From VXYL01 sp963665195 (lineage in GTDB: Bacteria > Pseudomonadota > Gammaproteobacteria > Pseudomonadales > Azotimanducaceae), in NCBI GenBank assembly GCA_963665195.1, contig OY762070.1:3968001-4032000 (forward strand): a stretch of 64,000 nt of DNA, read 5' to 3'. A program made the translations under genes and the position numbers. The notes under the pieces were generated by a model, which worked only from the letters and a program-made list of their open reading frames with translations, did no database searches and had not been told where the DNA came from. Below are positions 1 through 10,982 of this stretch, in pieces (position 1 is the stretch's first letter; every line of letters starts with the position of its first letter).

Positions 1-60
1 CCATGGCATCGTGGCTCATCAGGTGGATGTGGTGCGGTCGGTATCCGGGCATGGCAGTGC

Positions 61-969
61 TCACGTCTCGTTGCGGCGCGGCAGTTCCGCGGCCAGGCGA
101 TGGATGATGCGCGCCAGATCGTCCTTGAGGTCCTCGCGCCGCAAGGCGTAGTGGAACAGCGCTTCCAGGTAGTTCACCGGATCGCCCGTCGTCAGCCAGC
201 GGCCATCCTGCACGGGGCACGCGAACACCGGGCCGCCGCGCTGGCGGTATGTCTCCACGGCGTCCATCAGCCACAATTCGTCGTCCTTGCCCGCTGGCGT
301 GTGGGCCAGGATGGCGAGGATCTCCGGCGGCAGGATGTAGCGGCCGAAGCCGACGAGATCCGAGGTGACCGCCTCCGGCACCGGCTTCTCGACGATGCGC
401 GTCACGCGCTGCGCGGCATCGGTTTCGATCATGCCGTAGTTCGGCACCTCGGAACGCGGCACCCGCTGCGCGCCGAGGATCACACCGGGCGTGCGGCGGT
501 ACTGCTCGATGAGCTGCAGCGAGAAGGGCGTGGCCGCACTCACCAAGTCGTCGGCGAACGCGTAGACGAACGGCGCATCGCCCACCAGCGGCGCGGCGTT
601 CAGCGCCGGCGTGCCGTTCCCGTACGGGCCGCGCTGGCGGATGTAGGCGGCGTTGACCAGTTCGCCGGCGCGCCGCGTCTCATCGAGAAAGCCGTGCTTG
701 CCGCTCGCCGCCAAGCTGTCTTCCAGCGTCGGATGCTGATCGAAGTGGTCCTCCAGCACCTTCTTGTCCCAGCGCGTGACGAACACCACATCCCGAATCC
801 CGCTCGTCGCCAGTTCCTCCACCACGTACTGCACGATGGGGCGGTCGATCAGCGGGATCATCTCCTTGGGGATCGCCTTCGTGGCGGGCAGGAACCGCGT
901 TCCGCTGCCCGCCGCGGCGACCACGGCCTTGGTGATGGGAGCGTCAGGAGCGGGCGGCGCCAGCGTCAC
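61..969 (-). CDS. galU: UTP--glucose-1-phosphate uridylyltransferase GalU
   Basis: GalU makes UDP-glucose from UTP and glucose-1-phosphate in the cytoplasm, feeding LPS, capsule and trehalose synthesis. The 302-residue protein has the usual family length. Its N-terminus carries the nucleotide-binding segment AAAGSGTRFLPATKAIPKEM and then PIVQYVVEE; the later VEKP and GRYILPPEI segments are also typical. The start is GTG at 969, overlapping the TGA of the upstream nuclease gene as GTGA, so galU is the last gene of an R-M operon and is probably translationally coupled to it. A core sugar-nucleotide gene downstream of an R-M pair is unusual. The family call is secure; the operon is inferred from overlap only. 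Confidence 0.95.
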   Translation of the reverse strand: MTLAPPAPDAPITKAVVAAAGSGTRFLPATKAIPKEMIPLIDRPIVQYVVEELATSGIRDVVFVTRWDKKVLEDHFDQHPTLEDSLAASGKHGFLDETRRAGELVNAAYIRQRGPYGNGTPALNAAPLVGDAPFVYAFADDLVSAATPFSLQLIEQYRRTPGVILGAQRVPRSEVPNYGMIETDAAQRVTRIVEKPVPEAVTSDLVGFGRYILPPEILAILAHTPAGKDDELWLMDAVETYRQRGGPVFACPVQDGRWLTTGDPVNYLEALFHYALRREDLKDDLARIIHRLAAELPRRNET

Positions 970-3008
970 GGGGCGGCACCGTCCGCGTCGATGGACGCTC
1001 CCGCGCCATCGGATGCCACTTCCTCGTCGATGCGATCGAGCAGCCGGATGAGCTCGCCGGCGCTTCGGCTGGCATCGAGGTAGTCCTTGTACGCCAGTTC
1101 TGCGCCTTCGATCAACTGCTGGTAGGTCACCACGCGGATGTCTTTGCCAGCCAGCGTTGCGCGGGATTCCCGCCTCCCGATTTCGTCGCGCCAGTCCCGC
1201 AGCGGGCGCCCGACCACGCAGATCGTCTCGATGTCCTGGTCCGGTTTTCCTACGGACGCGAGGCAGTCTCGCAGCGCCTGTCGATAGCGATCCACCTGCG
1301 TCATGAGCTCGAGGGTTTCCGTGCGAACGCTGGCTCGCTTAAGCTCGACGATGACGTGCTTGCCGCCCGTCGTTCGATACTTGATGTCCACCCGGCCCCG
1401 ACGGACGTCTTCCGGCAGACTGAGGTCGACCTTGCCGAACTCCGTCGTCACTCGCTGTTCCATGTACTCGGTGGAAGTCGCGCGCTCCCACGACGGATCG
1501 AGCAGCCACAGGTTCTGGAACAGGTGCTCTTGGATTAGCCTCTCCAGAGCATCGTCCCCTACCTTGTCGGCCAGCATGCGGATCACCTTCAGTCGGCCTT
1601 GGACGATCTGGTAGTACGAAGTCGCTTCCAGGTCGTTCTGCTCTCGGAAGATGCGCCCGAGCTCCACCGTGTTCTCGGCGCTGACCCGTTCGAGTTCGTC
1701 CAGGTTCTTCTTCACGCTCATGTACTGGAACGCAAGGACGCCGTACTTGAAGAGCACGGCGCGCTCTTCCGGGCGGTCCACGGTCATCTCGTTGACCTTG
1801 CCGAACAGGCGTTTCGCGCGCCGTTTCTCGTCCGGACCGAGTCGTCCGAACCACTCCTTGATGGCTTCGCTCTCGAGAGCCGCCTTAGTGCCGCCCTCAT
1901 TGCGGTACGTCGTCCAGCGGTCGCGGATGTACCTCAATTCGTCCGCTACCTCGTGCTTGAGGACTTTGAAGCGCGAGTCATCCTCGATCAGCGCTTGACG
2001 GCTGGTCGTGGCGATGTCGGCCTGGCGATCGTCGTCAAGCGCGTCGGCCCGCACTTCGCCGATGATGTATTTCGTGTATATCCCTGCTTCCTCGACCGTC
2101 GCGAGGATGTCCTCCTGCACCAGCTTGCCGCGCGCCATGACGAGAATCTTGTTGAGACTCTCGCCATCGTCGTCCTTCAATTGCCCGGCAACCCTAACGG
2201 TACCGATCCAGCCCTCGAACGAGTGCGCATCGCGCTTCTCCCTCCGGTCCGCACTGCTGCAAAGACGCGCACACGCCTCGCCCGAGGCGCCGTAGTGCCA
2301 GACGTATTGCAGCATCGGATAGTAGTGCCGGTCCTCAACGCCGATCTCCTGCCCGTCCACGAAAACGCGGAACTCATGGCTCGCGCCGATGATGCTGAAC
2401 CGCCTGGCGAGGCGGCGGCGCAGATGGACGGCGGTGCTCGTCAGCTGTTTTCGCAGGTCCCGCAGCTCGATGCGCGTGCCTTGCATGGCGACGAGCTTCT
2501 CCTCGGCCAGCGGTTCGGGAAAGTACGTGCCGCCGCCCGGCTTTCCCCTGATCTGCGCCTCGATCGCTGGCCGGGACATCGTGAAGCCGACCCGCTCGCC
2601 ATCCTTGGCGGATTGCACTTCGATGGTGTCGGCGATGGAGAACAGCGACAGCTTGCCGATCCCCTTGCGGCCCATGACTGGTCGCCCGAGCAGCGGCGTT
2701 CGCGGCTCGTCATCGCGCCGCCGCCGGCCAACGCGCAGAAACTTGCTGTTGATGTCGCTCTCGGTCATTCCATGGCCGTCGTCGGCGATCACGACCGTGC
2801 CGGCCGTCTTGTCGATGTCGATGCGCACCGTCCGAGCATCAGCGTCCCAGGCGTTGGCTACCGCTTCCGCCAACACTGCGGGATTGTTGCTGTACAGGTT
2901 GATGCCGAGGTGATTGAGGACGTTCAGGTCCAGGGTCATCTCGTATGGATGGCGCGCGTTCTGGGCGCTGGCGGTTGCCTGCCCGACGTTGGTGTCGCGG
3001 GCATTCAT
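966..3008 (-). CDS. GHKL-ATPase / PD-(D/E)XK restriction protein of an R-M pair
   Basis: This predicted restriction component has 680 residues counted from ATG 3008; the open frame extends upstream, but ATG 3008 overlaps the methyltransferase stop as ATGA and has GAGGAG just before it. The N-terminal third is a Hsp90/MutL-type (GHKL) ATPase: an N-box around ANAWDADA, a DDGHGM loop and a GRKGIGKLS loop. Near the C-terminus, Asp541, Glu555 and Lys557 (RVDIKY...IVELKRA) form a PD-(D/E)XK nuclease signature. The family knowledge used is that MutL/MORC-like ATPases occur in prokaryotic R-M loci, as in the BbrUII/HgiDII type. ATP-dependent cleavage guarded by the neighbouring methylase is inference; the recognition site is unknown. 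Confidence 0.8.
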   Translation of the reverse strand: MNARDTNVGQATASAQNARHPYEMTLDLNVLNHLGINLYSNNPAVLAEAVANAWDADARTVRIDIDKTAGTVVIADDGHGMTESDINSKFLRVGRRRRDDEPRTPLLGRPVMGRKGIGKLSLFSIADTIEVQSAKDGERVGFTMSRPAIEAQIRGKPGGGTYFPEPLAEEKLVAMQGTRIELRDLRKQLTSTAVHLRRRLARRFSIIGASHEFRVFVDGQEIGVEDRHYYPMLQYVWHYGASGEACARLCSSADRREKRDAHSFEGWIGTVRVAGQLKDDDGESLNKILVMARGKLVQEDILATVEEAGIYTKYIIGEVRADALDDDRQADIATTSRQALIEDDSRFKVLKHEVADELRYIRDRWTTYRNEGGTKAALESEAIKEWFGRLGPDEKRRAKRLFGKVNEMTVDRPEERAVLFKYGVLAFQYMSVKKNLDELERVSAENTVELGRIFREQNDLEATSYYQIVQGRLKVIRMLADKVGDDALERLIQEHLFQNLWLLDPSWERATSTEYMEQRVTTEFGKVDLSLPEDVRRGRVDIKYRTTGGKHVIVELKRASVRTETLELMTQVDRYRQALRDCLASVGKPDQDIETICVVGRPLRDWRDEIGRRESRATLAGKDIRVVTYQQLIEGAELAYKDYLDASRSAGELIRLLDRIDEEVASDGAGASIDADGAAP

Positions 3009-4123
3009 TCGCTTGCTCCTCGAATAGCCGTTGCTACGCTCTTGGCGATCGCTCGGGCAAGGGCTACGGGCACCGCATTGCCAATGGCGCGCGCCGTGGC
3101 GGTGAGCGTCCAAGGCTGCGCGGCGGGGAAGAACTCGTAGCCCGGCGGGAAGGTTTGCAGCAGCGCGGCCTCGCGCAGCGAGATGGCGCGGTTCTGCTCC
3201 GGGTGGCCGAAGCGGCCGTTGCCGAAGCCGCAGCACTGCGTGGTGATGGTCGGGGCCGTCTCGTCCCAGGCCATGCGCCCGTAGACGCTGCCGTACCAGC
3301 GGCCGGAGTGCTTGCGGTGGCATTCGGCGACCAGCTCCGGCGCCCAGTCGCGCCAGGAGCCGCCGGGCTTCGATGCCTTGATCCGCGCGAGGTTGGTGGG
3401 GGAGAGTCTGCTGGCTCGGTGCAGCGGATCGTCCGGGTGGGTCTCGCCCGCAGCGATGCGGGGCAGGCCGCTGATGGCGTCACGCACGGTGACGAAACTC
3501 GTTTGGTGGGTGGGCGCAGGCAAGTGGATCGGGCCGATGCGGGAGGCCAGCACTACGAGGCGATCTCGGTGCTGCGGCACGCCGTAGGCGGCGCACTGCA
3601 CGACGCCATGCCAGACCGCATAGTCCGCATCTTGGAGCATCTGCAGGAAGTCCGCGAACAAGCGACCGCCCTGGAAGGTGGCCAGGCGCGGCACGTTCTC
3701 CATGGACACGATGTCGGGTTCCGCTTCCGCTACCAGGCGGGCGAACTCCGGCAGCAAGCGCCACTTGCCGTCGGCGCGGCTGCGGCTGTACGTCGAGAAC
3801 GGCTGGCACGGGGCGCAGCCGACGAGCACCCTCGGCAGCTCGGGATCGAAGAGTGCGCGGATGTCGGTGCCGCGCAAGTCGGCGACATCGCGCTCGACGA
3901 AGGCGGCGCCGTTGTTGTGCTCGTAGGCGTGGCGGCAGGACGAGTCGACGTCGATGCCGGCGGCAACGTCGAATCCCTCCAAGACGAAACCGTGGCTGAG
4001 GCCACCGGCGCCGCAGAACACGTCCACCACGCTGCCCGGCGGCGTGGTGCCGACGCTACCGTGCGGCTTGGGCGCCGTCGCCGGCATGGCGGCAGAAGTG
4101 GCTTGGTTCGATTCCAGCGGCAT
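3005..4123 (-). CDS. DNA (cytosine-5) methyltransferase, R-M system 1
   Basis: This enzyme transfers methyl from S-adenosylmethionine to C5 of cytosine within a recognition site. In its 372 residues the C5 motifs appear in order: SAM-binding DVFCGAGG at about residue 34, catalytic GCAPCQPFS with Cys106, MENVPR, and QHRDRL (motif VIII). The C-terminal segment ends with a GNAVP motif. The gene heads a minus-strand operon with the GHKL nuclease (ATGA overlap) and galU. Pairing with a nuclease makes a protective role more likely than an orphan epigenetic one. The target sequence cannot be read from the protein. Confidence 0.93.
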   Translation of the reverse strand: MPLESNQATSAAMPATAPKPHGSVGTTPPGSVVDVFCGAGGLSHGFVLEGFDVAAGIDVDSSCRHAYEHNNGAAFVERDVADLRGTDIRALFDPELPRVLVGCAPCQPFSTYSRSRADGKWRLLPEFARLVAEAEPDIVSMENVPRLATFQGGRLFADFLQMLQDADYAVWHGVVQCAAYGVPQHRDRLVVLASRIGPIHLPAPTHQTSFVTVRDAISGLPRIAAGETHPDDPLHRASRLSPTNLARIKASKPGGSWRDWAPELVAECHRKHSGRWYGSVYGRMAWDETAPTITTQCCGFGNGRFGHPEQNRAISLREAALLQTFPPGYEFFPAAQPWTLTATARAIGNAVPVALARAIAKSVATAIRGASE

Positions 4124-4161
4124 GGTTTTTGGCGATTCCGGCGCGTTCGGGAGGCCGATTC

Positions 4162-4190
4162 ACCTTACAAGCGCATCCGCTGCCGAGCAA
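4162..4190 (-). promoter_or_regulatory. Candidate promoter of R-M operon 1
   Basis: On the minus strand TTGCTC (4190-4185) and TAAGGT (4167-4162) are separated by 17 bases and lie 38 bases before the methyltransferase ATG. This resembles a weak sigma-70 promoter. It is divergent from the glmU promoter in the same intergenic space. Confidence 0.35.
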
Positions 4191-4230
4191 CCGGCATGGG
4201 TGTACGAGGGCCGCAGGCCGGGCCGTGCCC

Positions 4231-4236
4231 TATAAT
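4231..4236 (+). promoter_or_regulatory. Candidate -10 element for glmU
   Basis: A perfect TATAAT lies 28 bases before the glmU ATG, and AGGAG sits at 4255-4259. No convincing -35 hexamer is visible at the right distance. The same TATAAT appears before mnmG. Confidence 0.5.
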
Positions 4237-4264
4237 GGCCATCGCAGGCCGCTAGGAGCTTACG

Positions 4265-5629
4265 ATGGCGTTGGAAGTGGTGGTGCTCGCCGCAGGCGCG
4301 GGGACGCGGATGCGCTCGCGGCTGCCCAAGGTGCTGCATCCCCTCGCTGGTCGGCCGCTGCTCGCGCATGTGCTCGATGCCGCCGCGGAGCTTGACCCGG
4401 AACGCATCCACGTCGTGGTCGGCGAGCAGGCGGAAGCCGTGCAGGCCGCCTTCGCTGATGCCGACGTTCGCTGGGTGCGCCAGGAACCGCGCCTCGGCAC
4501 GGGACACGCGGTGGCGCAGGCCATGCCGGGCATCGCGGACGACGCCACGGTGCTGGTGCTGCTCGGCGACGTGCCGCTGATCCGCGTCGAGACGGCCTTG
4601 GACTGCGCGCGGCTCGGCAAGGACGGCGTGGCATTGGTCACCGTCGAACTGCCCGACCCTGCGGGCTTCGGGCGCATCGTGCGCGATGGCGAGGGGGTTG
4701 TCGGCATCGTCGAGGATCGCGATGCCTCGCCTGCCGAGCGCGCCATCCGGGAAGTGAATACCGGCATTCTGGCGGCACCGAAGACGCTGCTCGGCGAGCT
4801 GCTCGGTGGCCTGGACCAGGACAACCGCCAAGGCGAGTTCTACCTGACGGACATCGTGGCCGCGGCTCGCGCCCAGGGCGCCGGCGTCGCGGCCATCCGT
4901 GCCGAGACGCCCGAAGAGGTGACGGGCGTCAACGATCGATGCCAGCTCGCGCACCTGGAACGCTTCGCCCAGCGCAGGCGCGTCGAGACGCTGATGCGCG
5001 ACGGCGTGACGTGCATGGATCCAACTCGCGTGGACGTGCGCGGCGCTCTCGCCGCCGGCCGCGACTGCGTGATCGACGTAGGCGTCGTCTTCGAGGGCGA
5101 CGTGGCGCTCGGCGAGGGCGTGCGCGTCGGGGCGAACTGCGTGATCCGCGACGCCGTCCTAGGCGACGGCGTGGAAGTCGCGCCCATGAGCATGATCGAC
5201 GGCGCGGTGGTGGCCGCTGGCTGCCGCATCGGTCCGTTCGCCCGCCTGCGGCCCGGCACTGAACTCGCCGAGGATGTCCACATCGGCAACTTCGTGGAAA
5301 CCAAGAAGGCGCGCCTCGGTGCTGCCAGCAAGGCCAACCACCTCGCCTACATCGGCGATGCCTCGGTCGGCGATGGCTGCAATATCGGCGCCGGCGCCGT
5401 CACCTGCAACTACGACGGCGTGGACAAGCACCGCACCGAGATCGGCGACGGCGTCTTCGTCGGCACCAACAGCACGCTGGTGGCGCCGCTGCGCATCGAC
5501 GACGAGGCCTACGTCGGCGCCGGCTCCACCATCACCCGGCGGGTCGGGCGCGAGGACCTCGCCATCGGCCGCGGCCGGCAGCGCAACATCCAAGGCTGGA
5601 CGCCGCCGGCCAAGCGGCAGAAGTCCTAA
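4265..5629 (+). CDS. glmU: Bifunctional GlcN-1-P acetyltransferase / GlcNAc-1-P uridyltransferase GlmU
   Basis: GlmU acetylates glucosamine-1-phosphate and then uridylates it to UDP-GlcNAc, the precursor for peptidoglycan and lipid A. The 454-residue protein has both halves: an N-terminal nucleotidyltransferase with LAAGAGTRMRSRLPKVLHPL and GDVPLI, and a C-terminal left-handed beta-helix of hexapeptide repeats from about residue 250, including GNFVETKKA and NYDG, typical of the acetyltransferase active site. AGGAG precedes the ATG by five bases. It lies 15 bp before glmS, the standard gammaproteobacterial glmUS pair. Confidence 0.97.
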   Translation: MALEVVVLAAGAGTRMRSRLPKVLHPLAGRPLLAHVLDAAAELDPERIHVVVGEQAEAVQAAFADADVRWVRQEPRLGTGHAVAQAMPGIADDATVLVLLGDVPLIRVETALDCARLGKDGVALVTVELPDPAGFGRIVRDGEGVVGIVEDRDASPAERAIREVNTGILAAPKTLLGELLGGLDQDNRQGEFYLTDIVAAARAQGAGVAAIRAETPEEVTGVNDRCQLAHLERFAQRRRVETLMRDGVTCMDPTRVDVRGALAAGRDCVIDVGVVFEGDVALGEGVRVGANCVIRDAVLGDGVEVAPMSMIDGAVVAAGCRIGPFARLRPGTELAEDVHIGNFVETKKARLGAASKANHLAYIGDASVGDGCNIGAGAVTCNYDGVDKHRTEIGDGVFVGTNSTLVAPLRIDDEAYVGAGSTITRRVGREDLAIGRGRQRNIQGWTPPAKRQKS

Positions 5630-5644
5630 AGGAGCCGGTCAGCG

Positions 5645-7480
5645 GTGTGCGGAATCGTCGGCGCCGTCGCTTCCCGGGATGTCCCCGCGATCCTGCTCGA
5701 AGGCTTGCAGCGCCTCGAATACCGCGGCTACGACTCGGCCGGCATCGCCGTCATGGGCAATGGCAGCGCCGCCATCGAGCGGCGGCGGACGCTTGGCGGC
5801 GTCAAGGAACTGGTGCAGAGCGTGGCCGAAGCGCCCATTCGCGGCACCACCGGCATCGCCCACACGCGCTGGGCGACGCACGGCCCGCCGGCCATCGTCA
5901 ATGCCCATCCGCACATGTCGCGCGGGCGCGTCTGCCTGGTCCACAACGGCATCATCGAGAACTACGAGGAGCTGCGGACCGAACTCTTGGACGCCGGCTA
6001 CGAATTGGAGTCGAAGACGGACTCGGAAGTCATCGCCCACCTGATCGAACAGTGCCTCGCCGAAGAGGGCGACCTGCTGGAGGCAGTCGGCAAGGCCACG
6101 CGTCGCCTCGACGGTGCATATGCCCTCGGGGTCATGGCACGCGACGATCCGGGACGCCTGGTGGCGGCCCGGGCCGGCAGCCCGCTGGCGGTGGGCGTCG
6201 GCATCGGCGAGAACTTCATCGCCTCGGACGCGCTGGCGCTGCGCCCGGTGACGGATCGCTTCATCTATCTGGAGCAGGGCGATCTGGTGGACTTGAGAGC
6301 CAACGCCTACGCCGTCTGGAACGCCGCCAACCGCGCCGTCGTGCGCACCACCGTGCGCGTCGAGCACGACGGCGACGCCGCGGACAAGGGCAACTACCAC
6401 CACTACATGGCCAAGGAGATCCACGAGCAGCCGCGCGCCCTGCGCAATACGGTGGAGCCCCGGCTCGGTCGCACGCGCGTGCTGGAACAGGCATTCGGCA
6501 TAGAAACGGCACAGGTGCTGGACGACACGCGCGCCGTGACCATCGCCGCCTGCGGCACGTCCTACTACGCCGGCTGCGTGGCGCGCTATTGGATCGAAGA
6601 GCTTGCCGGGCTGCCCTGCAACGTCGAGATCGCCTCGGAGTTCCGCTACCGCAAGTTCGTCGTGCCGCCCGGCAGCCTGTTCGCGACGATCTCGCAGTCC
6701 GGCGAGTCCGCCGACACGCTGGCCGCGCACCGCGTGGCGCAGGAGACAGGCTTCGCGCACACGCTGACGGTGTGCAACGTCCCGACGAGCAGCCAGGTGC
6801 GGGAGGCGGACCTGGCGCTGATGACAGAAGCCGGGCCCGAGATTTGCGTGGCCTCCACCAAGGCCTTCACGACCCAGCTATCCGTGCTGATGATGCTCGC
6901 GATCCTGCTCGCTCGCCGCGCAGGCCTAGCCGCCGAGAAGGAACGCGAACTGGTCGAAGCGCTGCGCAACCTGCCGGAAGTCGTTGAAGAGACGCTGCAG
7001 CTCGAGAGCCGCATCCGCCGCCTCGCGGTGGACTTTGCGCCCTGCCACCACGCGCTGTTCCTCGGCCGTGGCGCCCACTATCCCGTCGCTTTGGAGGGCG
7101 CTCTCAAGCTCAAGGAGATCTCCTACATCCACGCCGAGGGCTATCCGGCCGGCGAGCTCAAGCATGGGCCGCTGGCGCTGGTGGACGACGACATGCCCGT
7201 TGTGGCCGTGGCGCCCGGCAACGAGCTGGTGCGCAAGGTGCGCTCGAACCTGGAGGAAGTCCGTGCCCGCGGCGGCCGCCTCACCGTCTTCGCGGACGCC
7301 GACGCCGGTATCGAGGAGGGCGAAGGCGTCACCGTCATCGAAGTGCCGAAGGCCCACGATCTGCTGGCCCCGATCGTCTATACCGTGCCGCTGCAGCTTC
7401 TCGCCTATCACACCGCAGTGATGAAGGGCACGGACGTCGACCAGCCGCGCAACCTCGCCAAGTCCGTCACCGTCGAATAG
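5645..7480 (+). CDS. glmS: Glutamine--fructose-6-phosphate aminotransferase GlmS
   Basis: GlmS makes glucosamine-6-phosphate from fructose-6-phosphate and glutamine, the first committed step to UDP-GlcNAc. The protein has 611 residues. The GTG start is fixed because the next codon must be the catalytic Cys1 (sequence CGIVGAV after processing), and AAGGAG lies upstream. An N-terminal class II glutaminase domain (HTRWATHG, CLVHNGIIEN) is followed by two SIS sugar-isomerase domains (CGTSYYAG, SQSGESADT, KGTDVDQPRNLAKSVTVE at the end). No glmS ribozyme or sRNA-pairing leader is evident in the 15 bp before it, so it is probably translated from the glmU transcript. Confidence 0.97.
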   Translation: MCGIVGAVASRDVPAILLEGLQRLEYRGYDSAGIAVMGNGSAAIERRRTLGGVKELVQSVAEAPIRGTTGIAHTRWATHGPPAIVNAHPHMSRGRVCLVHNGIIENYEELRTELLDAGYELESKTDSEVIAHLIEQCLAEEGDLLEAVGKATRRLDGAYALGVMARDDPGRLVAARAGSPLAVGVGIGENFIASDALALRPVTDRFIYLEQGDLVDLRANAYAVWNAANRAVVRTTVRVEHDGDAADKGNYHHYMAKEIHEQPRALRNTVEPRLGRTRVLEQAFGIETAQVLDDTRAVTIAACGTSYYAGCVARYWIEELAGLPCNVEIASEFRYRKFVVPPGSLFATISQSGESADTLAAHRVAQETGFAHTLTVCNVPTSSQVREADLALMTEAGPEICVASTKAFTTQLSVLMMLAILLARRAGLAAEKERELVEALRNLPEVVEETLQLESRIRRLAVDFAPCHHALFLGRGAHYPVALEGALKLKEISYIHAEGYPAGELKHGPLALVDDDMPVVAVAPGNELVRKVRSNLEEVRARGGRLTVFADADAGIEEGEGVTVIEVPKAHDLLAPIVYTVPLQLLAYHTAVMKGTDVDQPRNLAKSVTVE

Positions 7481-7532
7481 CGAGCGAATGCGTCGATTCC
7501 GGCTGGCCAAATGGTCGCCATGCAGGTAGGCT

Positions 7533-7552
7533 AACTGTTCAGTTATCCAGTA
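7533..7552 (+). promoter_or_regulatory. LexA (SOS) box-like palindrome before uvrD
   Basis: AACTGTTCAGTTATCCAGTA matches the CTG-N10-CAG core of the gammaproteobacterial LexA box (CTG 7535-7537, CAG 7548-7550), with the flanking T and A positions also conserved. It ends 14 bases before the helicase start. uvrD is a known LexA target in E. coli, which supports the call. Confidence 0.6.
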
Positions 7553-7566
7553 AGCAGGGCAGCGTC

Positions 7567-9858
<2,292 letters not shown>

Positions 9859-9872
9859 ACGAGGAGACGCGA

Positions 9873-10982
9873 ATGAAGACGAAGCCGGCAACGGCCCTTG
9901 CCGCCGCGCTGCTGATGGGCCTGCTGGCCTCCTGCTCGCCATCGGCATCCGACGCCGAACCTGCGCCCGCGGCGGCACCGGCCGAGACCTTCGAGTGGAA
10001 ACTCATCACCACCTGGCCGAAGAACCTGCCTGCCCTCGGCACCGCGCCGGAGCGTCTCGCCGAGCGGCTGCGCGCCATGTCCAGCGGCCGCCTCGACATC
10101 AAGGTGTACGCGGCGGGCGAACTGGTGCCGGCCTTCGAGGTGTTCGACGCCGTCGCCCAGGGCACGGCGGAGATGGGCCACGGCGCGTCCTACTACTGGC
10201 GCGGCAAGATGCCGATCGCCGCCATGTTCGCCGCGGTGCCGTTCGGCATGACGGCCCAGGAGATGAACGCCTGGCTGCACTTCGGCGGCGGCCTTGAACT
10301 GTGGCGCGAGCTCTACGCCCGCTTCGGCGTGGTGCCGATGGCGTCCGGCAACTCCGGCGTGCAGATGGCGGGCTGGTTCAACAAGGAAATCAACTCGCTG
10401 GATGACATCCAGGGCATGAAAATGCGCATCCCCGGCTTCGGCGGCGAGATCTTCCAGCGCGCCGGCGGGGTCGCGGTGGCCATGCCCGGCAGCGAGATGT
10501 TCACCGCCCTGCAAACCGGCGTGATCGACGCAACGGAATGGGTCGGCCCCTACAACGACCTCGCCTTCGGCCTGCAATCCATCGCCCGCTACTACTACTA
10601 CCCCGGCTGGCACGAACCGAGCGCGAACCTGGAGGCGGTCGTCAACGCCGAGGCGCTGGCCGCGCTGCCCGAAGATCTCAAGCTGATGCTCGAAGCCGCC
10701 ACGCGCGCCGTGAACCAGGAGGTGCTCGACGAGTTCACCGCCCGCAACGCGGCAGCGCTCAGGACCTTGGTGGAGGAACACGGCGTGGAAGTGCGCCGCC
10801 TGCCGGACGACGTGCTCAAGCGCTTCGCCGAACTCGCCGGCGAGGTGGTGGCGGAAGCCGCCGCAGACGACGAACTCGCGGGCCGCATCCTCGCCTCCTA
10901 CCAGTCGTTCCTAGCGGAGGTGCGCGACTACCACGCCATCTCGGAGCAGGCGTACATCAATGCGCGGGGCATCGCACGCTGA
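9873..10982 (+). CDS. TRAP transporter solute receptor (DctP/TAXI-type periplasmic lipoprotein)
   Basis: This periplasmic substrate-binding protein belongs to the DctP class, which captures carboxylates for a TRAP uniporter. Start ATG 9873 follows GAGGAG with seven bases spacing; an in-frame ATG at 9855 overlaps the uvrD stop and is an alternative. The N-terminus is a lipoprotein signal with lipobox LLASC. The family signature region follows: KLITTWPKNLP, then AELVPAFEVFDAV-like text, and MKMRIPGFGGE with the Arg that usually grips the substrate carboxylate. No DctQ or DctM membrane subunit is encoded anywhere in the window, so it is an orphan receptor here. The ligand is unknown. Confidence 0.88.
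   Translation: MKTKPATALAAALLMGLLASCSPSASDAEPAPAAAPAETFEWKLITTWPKNLPALGTAPERLAERLRAMSSGRLDIKVYAAGELVPAFEVFDAVAQGTAEMGHGASYYWRGKMPIAAMFAAVPFGMTAQEMNAWLHFGGGLELWRELYARFGVVPMASGNSGVQMAGWFNKEINSLDDIQGMKMRIPGFGGEIFQRAGGVAVAMPGSEMFTALQTGVIDATEWVGPYNDLAFGLQSIARYYYYPGWHEPSANLEAVVNAEALAALPEDLKLMLEAATRAVNQEVLDEFTARNAAALRTLVEEHGVEVRRLPDDVLKRFAELAGEVVAEAAADDELAGRILASYQSFLAEVRDYHAISEQAYINARGIAR

Noticed and set aside
1599..3140. Long plus-strand open frames opposite the R-M nuclease and many other genes
   Set aside because: They are antisense shadows produced by high GC at third codon positions; their translations are Arg/His/Ala-rich without motifs.
4106..4116. GGTTCGATTCC resembles a tRNA T-loop
   Set aside because: The flanking bases do not form a T-stem, there is no acceptor or anticodon arm, and it lies inside the methyltransferase coding region.
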